In this document: piece by piece, positions 23,619-30,618 of the stretch | Layout: every line of letters begins with the position of its first letter | How positions within the stretch are numbered: the stretch's first letter is position 1 | Origin: Haloferax mediterranei ATCC 33500 | GTDB lineage: Archaea; Halobacteriota; Halobacteria; Halobacteriales; Haloferacaceae | Reading direction: 5' to 3' | Length of the DNA: 64,000 bases | Assembly: GCF_000306765.2 (NCBI RefSeq) | Contig: NC_017942.1 | Location: 62,001 to 126,000 of the forward strand | Notes under the pieces: generated by a model | Told to the model about the DNA's origin: nothing | The model's input: only the letters and a program-made list of their open reading frames with translations | Databases searched by the model: none | Made by a program: the position numbers and the translations under genes

Positions 23619-24827
23619 TTACCCGCCGAGCCACCATCCGTAGAGTTGTTCCTGCTCGTCACTGTCGGGACGCTTCTTCGACTGGCCGTAGGTCTTCCCC
23701 TTGAGGAGTTGGCGTTCGACCGCGTTTGCGGCGAGTCGGAGGGCGTGGGAGGCACCATACCCCTCGCCATCGGCCGTGAAGTAGCCACGGTCGGTGACCA
23801 GCCGAATTCGTGCCAGCACGAGTGGGACGCCCCGCGATTGCTCCTTGTGCTCCTGCAGTTCGATACTGGCCTTGATCACGCTCATCTCACCGTACTTCGA
23901 GGTCATGCTCTCTATCAGCGCGGAGACGTCATCGTAGTCCATCCCCTCCAGCAGGTCGAGCCCGAACACCTGCACGGCGTTCCGGTCGTCGCGCTCCCAG
24001 GTGAGCGCCTCGATGACGTCCGTCTTCGTGATGATACCGACCGGCTCACCGGTGTCGTCGGCTGTGACGACGAGCGAGGAGATCCCCTGCTCGAACATCG
24101 TTTTGACGACCTTGTCGAGCTGGGCGCTCCGCTCGACCGTCGCGACTGTGTCGGACATCAGATTCCGTACCGGCAGATCGAGCAGGCGGTCGGAGTCGCC
24201 CTCGCGAGAACCGAATCCACCGTGGCTGCTCCCAGACCGTCCGCGGCCACCGAAACTCCCCGGCGAACCACCCTGGCTCTTGCTCCCGCCTCGCGTCGTA
24301 AACTCGATAACGTCGTACAGGCTTATCATCCCCACGAGGTCGTCCCCATCGACGACGGGGAGGTGGGCGATACCGGATTCTCGAAGTATGTTGAGGGCTT
24401 TGCCGATTGTCGTCTCGGGGGTCGCGCTGACCAGCGTCGACGAATACGCGTCTTCGACGGTCACAGCATCGAGGAAGGGCCGAACGGCCTCAAGGACAGC
24501 ATCTGCGGTCACCACACCGACGGGACGGTCGTCATCGAGGACGGGAAGCGTTTTAGCGTCGCTACCAATCATGAGCCGCGCGACCTCCCGAACGTCCTCG
24601 GTGCGTTCGACAGTCGGGACGTGCTGGGCCTGTGAGCCGACCTTTGCAGAGGGCTGATTGGACGAGGAAGCCAACTGTCGGCGGCTGACGACACCACGAT
24701 ACTCGTCACCGTCAGTCACCACGACGGCATCGAGTTCTTGATTCTCGAATGCGCCGGCGACCTTCGAGAGCGGCGTCCCAATATCGAACTCGGTGAACTT
24801 CGTGGAGAGGATTTCGGAGATATCCAT
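23619..24827 (-). CDS. Four-CBS-domain protein with HPF-like C-terminal domain
   Basis: 402 residues. Four CBS motifs in two tandem pairs (about 5-60, 70-125, 130-185 and 220-275; for example HVPTVERTEDVREVARLMIG and GIAHLPVVDGDDLVGMISLY). A Gly/Ser-rich linker (about 188-212) divides them. The C-terminal domain (about 285-385), DVSALIESMTSKYGEMSVIK then ASIELQEHK and YFTADGEGYGASHALRLAAN, resembles the ribosome-hibernation/S30AE fold. CBS pairs bind adenine nucleotides, so an energy-sensing ribosome or RNA-binding role is plausible. Confidence 0.85.
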   Translation of the reverse strand: MDISEILSTKFTEFDIGTPLSKVAGAFENQELDAVVVTDGDEYRGVVSRRQLASSSNQPSAKVGSQAQHVPTVERTEDVREVARLMIGSDAKTLPVLDDDRPVGVVTADAVLEAVRPFLDAVTVEDAYSSTLVSATPETTIGKALNILRESGIAHLPVVDGDDLVGMISLYDVIEFTTRGGSKSQGGSPGSFGGRGRSGSSHGGFGSREGDSDRLLDLPVRNLMSDTVATVERSAQLDKVVKTMFEQGISSLVVTADDTGEPVGIITKTDVIEALTWERDDRNAVQVFGLDLLEGMDYDDVSALIESMTSKYGEMSVIKASIELQEHKEQSRGVPLVLARIRLVTDRGYFTADGEGYGASHALRLAANAVERQLLKGKTYGQSKKRPDSDEQEQLYGWWLGG

Positions 24828-25003
24828 GAGTAACTCTCTAGTAGGATGGGTTGAGGACGGTTATGCCTGTCTCACATTTCAGCAATACGTGCCAATTGGA
24901 TCTGTTCACACTCGTTTTGACCACGAACTACCAATTGCACTTCCACTCGGTCATGAGCAGCTGTATTCTGCAGAGGAATGCACGCACTTGATGGGGCGTG
25001 TGC

Positions 25004-25192
25004 TCAGGATTCTACCTCGATATCGGCCTCATCCAAAGCACTTCGTCGGGTGAGCAGCCCCACTTGTTCCAGAAGCGTCGTGGCCTCAACGATTCGCTCT
25101 CGGTCGGGAGCGTCCAGTTGCTCGAAATCGAGGCTGTTGAGGTTGCTGAGTGCGCGATGCAGCCGGTATCCTGGTGTGTCTCGTGGGTTCAT
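25004..25192 (-). CDS. 62-residue helical protein
   Basis: MNPRDTPGYRLHRALSNLNS then LDFEQLDAPDRERIVEATTL and LEQVGLLTRRSALDEADIEV. All-helical and acidic, with no Cys. About 135 bases upstream of its ATG lies the CTTAACCAAC/GTTGGTTAAG inverted repeat, and between them the two-hairpin repeat at 25222-25276. Function unknown. Confidence 0.6.
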   Translation of the reverse strand: MNPRDTPGYRLHRALSNLNSLDFEQLDAPDRERIVEATTLLEQVGLLTRRSALDEADIEVES

Positions 25193-25221
25193 GATGTACG
25201 CCTCCGCCGACTTCTGGCGTT

Positions 25222-25276
25222 AACGAGATGCGTCGCGTCTCGTTCGCACACCAGAACGCCGAGCGTTCTGGGGACG
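25222..25276. repeat. Two-hairpin dispersed repeat module
   Basis: Hairpin 1 (25222-25244) has arms AACGAGATGC/GCGTCTCGTT around a 3-base loop (one G-U pair). Hairpin 2 (25251-25271) has arms CCAGAACGC/GCGTTCTGG around CGA. The join GTCTCGTTCGCACACCAGAA and the trailer GGGGACG are identical to the module inside the IS6-type copy at 56790-56902. A REP-like palindromic element. Confidence 0.8.
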
Positions 25277-25325
25277 CAGAAAAACGAAGCAGGTACGCTG
25301 ATGTCTCCCGCTGAAGCCCTGCACC

Positions 25326-25370
25326 AGCCTTAACCAACGGTCCTCGTGCAGACATCCTATGTTGGTTAAG
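25326..25370. promoter_or_regulatory. Inverted repeat CTTAACCAAC ... GTTGGTTAAG
   Basis: Perfect 10-bp arms separated by ~24 bases, lying between the stop of the 294-residue gene (25391) and the 62-residue gene that starts at 25192. A similar TTAACCAA/TTGGTTAA pair occurs at 44323-44366, also about 130 bases before a minus-strand gene. Could be a dimeric regulator site or a bidirectional terminator. Confidence 0.45.
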
Positions 25371-25390
25371 TCCTTGTTCAACCGAGTATC

Positions 25391-26275
25391 CTACTGAGGA
25401 GTTGGCCCGTGACGAGGCGACTGACACACTTGGCACTCCCACATTGGCTGGCCAGACCATTCGTCAGCTGGGAGCGACTCGAACTCCTGGAACTGATGCT
25501 CAGTCATTCGCCCGCACTTGCGACATTCAACGCGTGCTTTCGAGGGAACGTCGGGTTGACGACTCTCGGAGTGCTCGTCGTCGAAGGAACGCTGGAGTGC
25601 AATCGCTGGCACCAACCAGACGTCGCTCTCGGCCCTCTCAAGTAAGCCTGTAAGCCGACTTTCCTCACTAACGTCGTGTCCTCCCTCGTTGTAGAGGAAC
25701 GTCGTGTGCGCCCCTTCATACCGCGACTGCGCCGACTCTGCCTGTCCCGTCCGCTCACGAGCGGCTGTGAGTAGCCGTTCGCCGCTTTCAGAGGTGACTC
25801 GAACTGCTTCGGGGAGCGAGGGCCACTTATTGACCAACTGTGCGGCGGGCTCTGCATCGAGGTCGTAGATCAGCTGGCAGTCGTCGACCGCTGGATCTCT
25901 GTCAGCCTTCGTGAGGAGCCTAGCCGCAGCAGCACCCTTCGCGACGGCGGCGTAGAACGTCGACGCCTCGACGAGCAGATGGACGATGTGGAGAAGTGTC
26001 CACTCAGTATCCGGGGTGCGACTATCGTCGGTGGTTCCATCGAGATGGTTCGAGAGGCAGAACCGACACTTGGTACGGTTCGCAGGAATCGACGCACCGC
26101 ACGAGGAACACTCGCTCCGTGCCGATCTCGTTCGATTTGGATACGATCCGAGCCCTTCCTTTCGCTTTCGTTCTGCTCGTTCAGTGTTCCCGCGTCCAGA
26201 ATGCCCGTCGTCGGGAACGTGGGTCGATTCGCCAAGTGGTCGTAGTTCCTCAAAATCAGAGTAGTGGTCCGTCAT
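25391..26275 (-). CDS. Zinc-ribbon protein with central LVEAST..FLYNE domain
   Basis: 294 residues. N-terminal disordered acidic/basic region, zinc ribbon 1 (CSSC..CRFC, about 57-75), a central domain (about 93-228) and zinc ribbon 2 (CRKC..CQVC, about 250-285). The central domain shares HLLVEASTFYAAVAKGAAAA, YEGAHTTFLYNEGG and ERAESDVWLVPA with the free-standing protein at 17851-18309. The double ribbon suggests nucleic-acid or protein binding. Its operon lies downstream of the wHTH/TumE-like pair (60-base gap). Confidence 0.75.
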   Translation of the reverse strand: MTDHYSDFEELRPLGESTHVPDDGHSGRGNTERAERKRKEGLGSYPNRTRSARSECSSCGASIPANRTKCRFCLSNHLDGTTDDSRTPDTEWTLLHIVHLLVEASTFYAAVAKGAAAARLLTKADRDPAVDDCQLIYDLDAEPAAQLVNKWPSLPEAVRVTSESGERLLTAARERTGQAESAQSRYEGAHTTFLYNEGGHDVSEESRLTGLLERAESDVWLVPAIALQRSFDDEHSESRQPDVPSKARVECRKCGRMTEHQFQEFESLPADEWSGQPMWECQVCQSPRHGPTPQ

Positions 26276-26335
26276 CTCTTGTGGATGGCTTCCCTCGTAA
26301 TGCTATTTGAACTCATGCTCCCCTTCATCACGAAA

Positions 26336-26785
26336 TCACTGTGACGACCACAGTGTCTCTATGCGTTGCTCTATTGCCGTGAGGACGGTGGAGTATACTT
26401 CGAGTGGATGGAGCGACGGGAGTTCGAGGTTGGTAATTTCGGTGGCAGACGGTGGCTTGTGGAAGTGCAACCGGGTGTTGTGCGTGTTCGGGTGCCGGTC
26501 CCAGCGACACTCCCAGCGTTCCCCGTCGTTGTGCTCTTCGACGTAGTGGACTGAGAAATCGCCAGTCGTGAACCATCGGATGTCGAGGCGGGCTGCTGTC
26601 ACTGCGTCAGGATATCGTCCAGCGTCCAGCAGTCCACGAAGCACACGCGGTTCGTAGGAATCCGGGCCGAACGCAGTCTCGGCGATGAGCGAATCCGACG
26701 ACAGGTGTCGCTCCAGCAGGCGCAGCGTCTGTCTGTCCGCTGGCCCTGTCGAGTGTGGGGCCGAATCCTCCGGTGGCTGGCTCAT
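26336..26785 (-). CDS. TumE-like toxin candidate of a wHTH/TumE pair
   Basis: 149 residues. Central motif RWDRHPNTHNTRLHFHKPP (about residues 94-112), preceded by ARLDIRWFTTGDFSVHYVEE. The His-rich R(W/F)D..PNTH...HFH core and the strand before it recall the TumE (DUF6516) family of ribonuclease-like toxins, and the same motif occurs in the protein at 52048-52500. The gene follows the wHTH gene with no gap (stop then ATG). The pair repeats elsewhere in the window, which supports a TA module. The toxin role is inference. Confidence 0.6.
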   Translation of the reverse strand: MSQPPEDSAPHSTGPADRQTLRLLERHLSSDSLIAETAFGPDSYEPRVLRGLLDAGRYPDAVTAARLDIRWFTTGDFSVHYVEEHNDGERWECRWDRHPNTHNTRLHFHKPPSATEITNLELPSLHPLEVYSTVLTAIEQRIETLWSSQ

Positions 26786-27313
26786 TTACGCCGGAATCAG
26801 ATGTCCGTCGTTCTGGGAGAGCTGGCGAGCAAGTTCGTACAGCCGGATATCCCGAATCACGCCCTGCCACTCGCTGACTGCGGTCATCCGCTCGTGAATG
26901 GTTTCGTGATCGTCGTGGTCGAACACGCTGACGGCCGTTGGGTCAGTCGTCTCGAACTGCGCTTCGTATTCCGTCCGCTGGTTTTCAAGCGCCTCCACGC
27001 GGTCGATGATTGCCTCGATAGAGAGCTCGGTTGCGATTCGACTGGCGTCCTGCCATTCGAGATACCCCTCGTTTCGTTCGTATGTCGCCGGGCGGCTGTC
27101 TCTCTCGGCTCGAGCGATGCCCATCTCTGCCAAGCGATCAAGGTGCTTTTTGGCGGCATTCGGAGAGCAGTCCGCAAGCTCAGCGATCTCGGTGTAGGCA
27201 GTCGGAGAGGTAACGCCGAGGACAACGTCGTAGACGCGACCAAACGTGTCTGTCCCTGTCTGCCACCGGTGCTGCGTATCGTCGGACGTGGGGGCCGGAT
27301 CGAACTCGGTCAT
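26786..27313 (-). CDS. Winged-helix regulator/antitoxin of the TumE-like pair
   Basis: 175 residues. The N-terminal wHTH (about 20-80) contains YTEIAELADCSPNAAKKHLD then RLAEMGIARAERDSRPATYE. A long helical C-terminal region follows (ASRIATELSIEAIIDRVEAL and QGVIRDIRLYELARQLSQND). Same organisation as the proteins at 50630-51180 and 52497-53036, the haloarchaeal family I recall as DUF7342. It would bind its own promoter and neutralise the partner. A TATA-like ATATATCTTC lies upstream at about 27338-27348. Confidence 0.7.
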   Translation of the reverse strand: MTEFDPAPTSDDTQHRWQTGTDTFGRVYDVVLGVTSPTAYTEIAELADCSPNAAKKHLDRLAEMGIARAERDSRPATYERNEGYLEWQDASRIATELSIEAIIDRVEALENQRTEYEAQFETTDPTAVSVFDHDDHETIHERMTAVSEWQGVIRDIRLYELARQLSQNDGHLIPA

Positions 27314-27413
27314 ACCTATCTGTAGGCGGTCATTCTCAATATATCTTCGGATTATTCAAATATATGCAAAAAAGTGCTGTGTTGGGTTACTGGGAGGACG
27401 GGACCAGTCTTGT

Positions 27414-27533
27414 TCAATCGCGTAGTCTTGCGACTGCCTTCCCGACCTGCCGGACGTGTTCACTCCGCTCCAGATCTAACTCCTCGGCGAGATAATCGAC
27501 CGTCTCTGTGAGCGTCATGGTTGAGTAACTCAT
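27414..27533 (-). CDS. 39-residue acidic microprotein
   Basis: MSYSTMTLTETVDYLAEELD then LERSEHVRQVGKAVARLRD. Two short amphipathic helices, starting 38 bases after the TFB stop. The hydrophobic spacing and start codon support translation, but no homologue is known to me. Confidence 0.45.
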   Translation of the reverse strand: MSYSTMTLTETVDYLAEELDLERSEHVRQVGKAVARLRD

Positions 27534-27570
27534 CTCTCAGCGTATGAAGCTGATGTCGTTAAAAACCGGC

Positions 27571-28482
27571 TCACGCCGCGTTGAGTTCGTCTCTCCGGGC
27601 ACGAACTGTTACAGCTGACATCCCTGCAGCATCCGCAACTCTCTGCTGTGTGAGTGGCCTTCCGTGTTTCTGTGCAGCTTTGTATATGCAGGCCGCCGCG
27701 ACGCCACTCGGACGACACCCGTTTGAAATAGCAGTTTCTTGATGGTGCTTCGAGAGTACCACTGCTCGACGCCGGATGGCGTCTGAAATGCCAAGTTCTG
27801 ACGCGAGACGGGGGATGAATTCACTCGGGCGAACCGGCTGAGTCGGGAGCCCAAGTTCTGTATTCAGCGTCTTGTACGCATTCGCGACTCTCGATTGTTC
27901 GATGCGTGCTCTGTCGACGACGTCGTCGAGTAACCGCGAGTGGCCGTTACAGCGACAGGCCCCGTGGACGCTTGCTGCCGCAATCGCTTCGATTGATCGG
28001 CCTCGAAGCAGGTCTTCGTTCTGAGCGCTCCGGAACAGCTGACACGCCTGGTCACGGACCGAATCTGTAAGCTCGAGGGCGCTGGCGATTCTTCGTACTT
28101 CGCCCAGCCCGTGTGCGAGGTTTCGCTCGGCTTTCGACTGGAACCGACCACGATTCTGTTCCCGGCGCATTCGGGACAGTCGCTGGCGCTTTTGCCCAGA
28201 GAGTTCGTTTCCGTTCGCATCTTTCCTGCGACCGATTTCCGTCGACAACCCTCGGTCGTGACGTGCCGCAGTCAGTGGAGCGCCCGTCCGCTTTCGCTGG
28301 TCCTGATCGTGAGTTCTCCATTCAGGACCGTGGTCGATTCGTTGTTCGTCAATAACGAGTCCACAGTCTTCACAGACAGTTTCAACGCTGTTCGTTCTTA
28401 CTTGGCCGCTGCATTCGGGACACGGTGTGTTGTCGGTCGGTCTATCCTCGTCGAAGCTCGTCGTGTAGATGTCTCTCGTTGC
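27571..28482 (-). CDS. tfb: Transcription initiation factor TFB
   Basis: 303 residues from MATRDIYTTSFDED (ATG at 28482; the 16 codons upstream are not conserved). Zinc ribbon CPEC..CEDC (about residues 21-41), B-finger region WRTHDQDQRKRTGAPLTAAR, then two cyclin folds (about 105-190 and 200-300). The C-terminal HTH is LTQQRVADAAGMSAVTVRAR. Full-length TFIIB homologue, which bridges TBP, BRE and RNA polymerase. Haloarchaea carry several TFBs, and accessory copies like this one on mobile DNA can redirect transcription. A dead partial copy is at 53087-53450. Confidence 0.93.
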   Translation of the reverse strand, partial: ATRDIYTTSFDEDRPTDNTPCPECSGQVRTNSVETVCEDCGLVIDEQRIDHGPEWRTHDQDQRKRTGAPLTAARHDRGLSTEIGRRKDANGNELSGQKRQRLSRMRREQNRGRFQSKAERNLAHGLGEVRRIASALELTDSVRDQACQLFRSAQNEDLLRGRSIEAIAAASVHGACRCNGHSRLLDDVVDRARIEQSRVANAYKTLNTELGLPTQPVRPSEFIPRLASELGISDAIRRRAVVLSKHHQETAISNGCRPSGVAAACIYKAAQKHGRPLTQQRVADAAGMSAVTVRARRDELNAA

Positions 28483-28530
28483 CATTGGTCTCACCGAGGG
28501 AATTCGCGTTATGTCGAGCCCCTCACCCAT

Positions 28531-29260
28531 TTAGGGGTCAATAAACGCTATCGAGGACGAATCTCGGATCAGTTGGATTGGGGCTCAGACGATAGTGCTT
28601 GAGTCACTGCAGTCTACCCCTCTACAACGGAGTGACGAGCCCAATGAGTGCCGAGGCCTCATAACTAACGTTAGTATTTCTTTGCTGAATGCACTAGTGT
28701 ATATCGGTGTTTTAACCGATGGTTTGGATTTTAAAATTCTGTTTCTGGACATCCACATAGTTTGACACGGATGGATGAAGTAGACTGAATGTGAAATTTG
28801 ACTACGTGGATAGTAAAATGGGTCCGGCGAGTTGGAAGAAATCTGGTTGTTCCCCGTCCTACCGCTCCAATTCAATATACGCCTCCGGAATACAGGATCA
28901 ATCCTGCACACAATCCAGCGGAAAAGCGAGGGGAGGCCCTGCCTCATTTGGGGGTCACCTCGCATGACGAGCTTTCGACAAACCGTACATAGCTCTAACA
29001 CACACTGTTTCTCTTGCCTGCCATCCCCACGGAGACCCGCTAAGAACACCGAACGGTTCACACGGGGGCGCGGAGGGGGCTTGCTAATATCCGTTGAGAG
29101 CCTTTCCGTCTCTCTCCTTCGTTCGTTTGGTTTTTCAAGTGAAATTTGGTGTCTATTGTTTAAATAAAGACAGGCCTCAGATGGCAATACTTCGGGTTAA
29201 TCTGGTGATTTCTAACATTCAGAATTTTATACCTTAACATCTACCTCAATATACGAGACT
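28531..29260. other. 730-base stretch without recognised genes
   Basis: Open frames here (for example on the minus strand 29187-28585) have no coding character. Composition drops to AT-rich from about 28660, marking the left edge of the AT-richer block that runs to ~35.4 kb. A TATA-like TTTTATACC lies at about 29225-29233, ~30 bases before the start at 29261. Confidence 0.5.
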
Positions 29261-29434
29261 ATGGCTGGGGACGCAAACGCACTATTATCTGGGACAGCTA
29301 TGGCGGTTCTAATCGGTGCTGGTTCAGTTGTTTCCGCGTTTCTGTTTCCCGACATCGATCTCGGAAGCAGAATAATTCTATTCTTCCTCGGACTGTTCTT
29401 CTTCTGGGCGGGTCTCCGCTTTTCCAGGGCCTGA
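29261..29434 (+). CDS. 57-residue two-helix membrane microprotein
   Basis: MAGDANALLSGTAMAVLIGA, then GSVVSAFLFPDIDLGSRIIL and FFLGLFFFWAGLRFSRA. Two membrane helices (about 8-29 and 36-52) joined by a polar turn. A TATA-like sequence sits 28-36 bases upstream, which fits a leaderless transcript. Convergent with the TraB-like gene (10 bases apart). Confidence 0.6.
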   Translation: MAGDANALLSGTAMAVLIGAGSVVSAFLFPDIDLGSRIILFFLGLFFFWAGLRFSRA

Positions 29435-29444
29435 TCTAATCGTA

Positions 29445-30218
29445 TCAGAATCTGCCTCTCAATTTGGAAGCAGCTTGATTCAACTTTTTTCGCGGACTCG
29501 GCAGCCTTTCTATGACCCGATCTTTCCAGAGTAGGACTTTGCCGATTGGACTATCTGTGGTTCGTTCTTCGACTTGCCAGCCCTCTTCTCTGAGGTAGTC
29601 GGCTATTCCCGGACGGTGATTCCCTCCACAAGTGATCAAGACTGACTGATAACCCTCATTTTCGGCAGTCTTGAGGATCTCTTCTGCCATACATTCGTCC
29701 CGGTCGTACATCACCCGGTTCTCTATGAGCAGGAAATACGCCAGTGCCCAGGCAAAGCCGTAGAGGAACATTAGTCCAACGGCGGCTGCTAACTGAAGCT
29801 GGGGAATTATTCCAGGTACAGCTATCTTGGCTAACCACTGGAACGGCGCGGTGATGATCCCGAGAATGAGGGCGGCGTAGATCGGTGAGAAGAGGAACAG
29901 GAGGCCTCGCTTCCAACCAGGCACCATCTCGTACGTCTCATGAATTGCGGCATCAATCTCTCCGTGAAACGGTAGGCCCTGGTTCTGGGCTTTTGCTTTG
30001 AAATCCTCGGTCGGCATGTAGAGTCTGCCGTAGGTAGCACCGTAGACCACGTGACCGATGGCGAATAATGCGTACAGAGAATCGATCTTCCTCTCAAAAT
30101 AATCCTTGTCGTGGCCCTCCCGAAACACAGCATCAAAACTGGAAAGATCCAACTTCATCAACGCCCGCTTATCCCGCTTCGAAAGATGGGTTTCACCCTT
30201 CACCAACGCCTCAACCAT
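29445..30218 (-). CDS. TraB/GumN-like membrane protein
   Basis: 257 residues from MVEALVKGETHLSKRDKRAL (ATG at 30218; seven extra codons are possible). GETHLS near the N-terminus corresponds to the GTAHVS motif of TraB/PrgY/GumN proteins. Near the C-terminus, VLITCGGNHRPGIADYLREE corresponds to the GAGHxxGI motif. Two helices lie in the middle (about 108-128 and 140-165). The fold is EreA/TraB-like with putative metal-coordinating Glu/His. TraB homologues act as membrane proteases or signal-degrading enzymes. It lies divergent from the STAND gene in the same AT-richer block. Confidence 0.65.
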   Translation of the reverse strand: MVEALVKGETHLSKRDKRALMKLDLSSFDAVFREGHDKDYFERKIDSLYALFAIGHVVYGATYGRLYMPTEDFKAKAQNQGLPFHGEIDAAIHETYEMVPGWKRGLLFLFSPIYAALILGIITAPFQWLAKIAVPGIIPQLQLAAAVGLMFLYGFAWALAYFLLIENRVMYDRDECMAEEILKTAENEGYQSVLITCGGNHRPGIADYLREEGWQVEERTTDSPIGKVLLWKDRVIERLPSPRKKLNQAASKLRGRF

Positions 30219-30392
30219 ACTTCCTACCCCAACACACATCTCTGAATACTTTTCACTCTATACATTTCAAACACACCGAAATCACAGAACAGGTTATCTG
30301 GGCAGGTTTTCTGGCTTGTTGAAGTCCTGAACTAATCGAAATACCACTCGATGCTCAGCTAAAGAGTCTTCCAACACCCAAAACAGGCAGAG

Positions 30393-30569
30393 TTGACAGA
30401 TAACGGTCAGGAATTCCTCAATAAAACCCGTACTGAAGGTAATTTGTACGAAGATCTGAGTCGAGGAGAGTTAGTTCAGAAAGTTAAGGATCTCGAAGAT
30501 AGGGTAGAATCACTTGAATCAAGTCTATCCACCTTCAAAAAGCAGGTTCAGAACCAATTGAGCGGCTAA
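30393..30569 (+). CDS. Possible 58-residue coiled-coil protein before the STAND gene
   Basis: Frame from a TTG: LTDNGQEFLNKTRTEGNLYE, DLSRGELVQKVKDLEDRVES and LESSLSTFKKQVQNQLSG. The heptad pattern VQKVKDLEDRVESLESSLS is a clear coiled coil. An in-frame TAA lies ten codons upstream. No ATG is available, so it is either TTG-started or a fragment. It ends 49 bases before the STAND gene on the same strand and may be co-expressed. Confidence 0.45.
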   Translation: MTDNGQEFLNKTRTEGNLYEDLSRGELVQKVKDLEDRVESLESSLSTFKKQVQNQLSG

Positions 30570-30618
30570 AAGCCACATCCCGTTACAATTTTAATGATTG
30601 GCTTCGCTCTGAACCGTA

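Noticed and set aside
23646..24635. 329-codon plus-strand frame
   Set aside because: Antisense to the four-CBS-domain protein, whose repeats are unmistakable.
28585..29187. 200-codon minus-strand frame in the AT-rich gap
   Set aside because: No coding-like composition, Arg/Ser-rich, no motif; left as non-coding.
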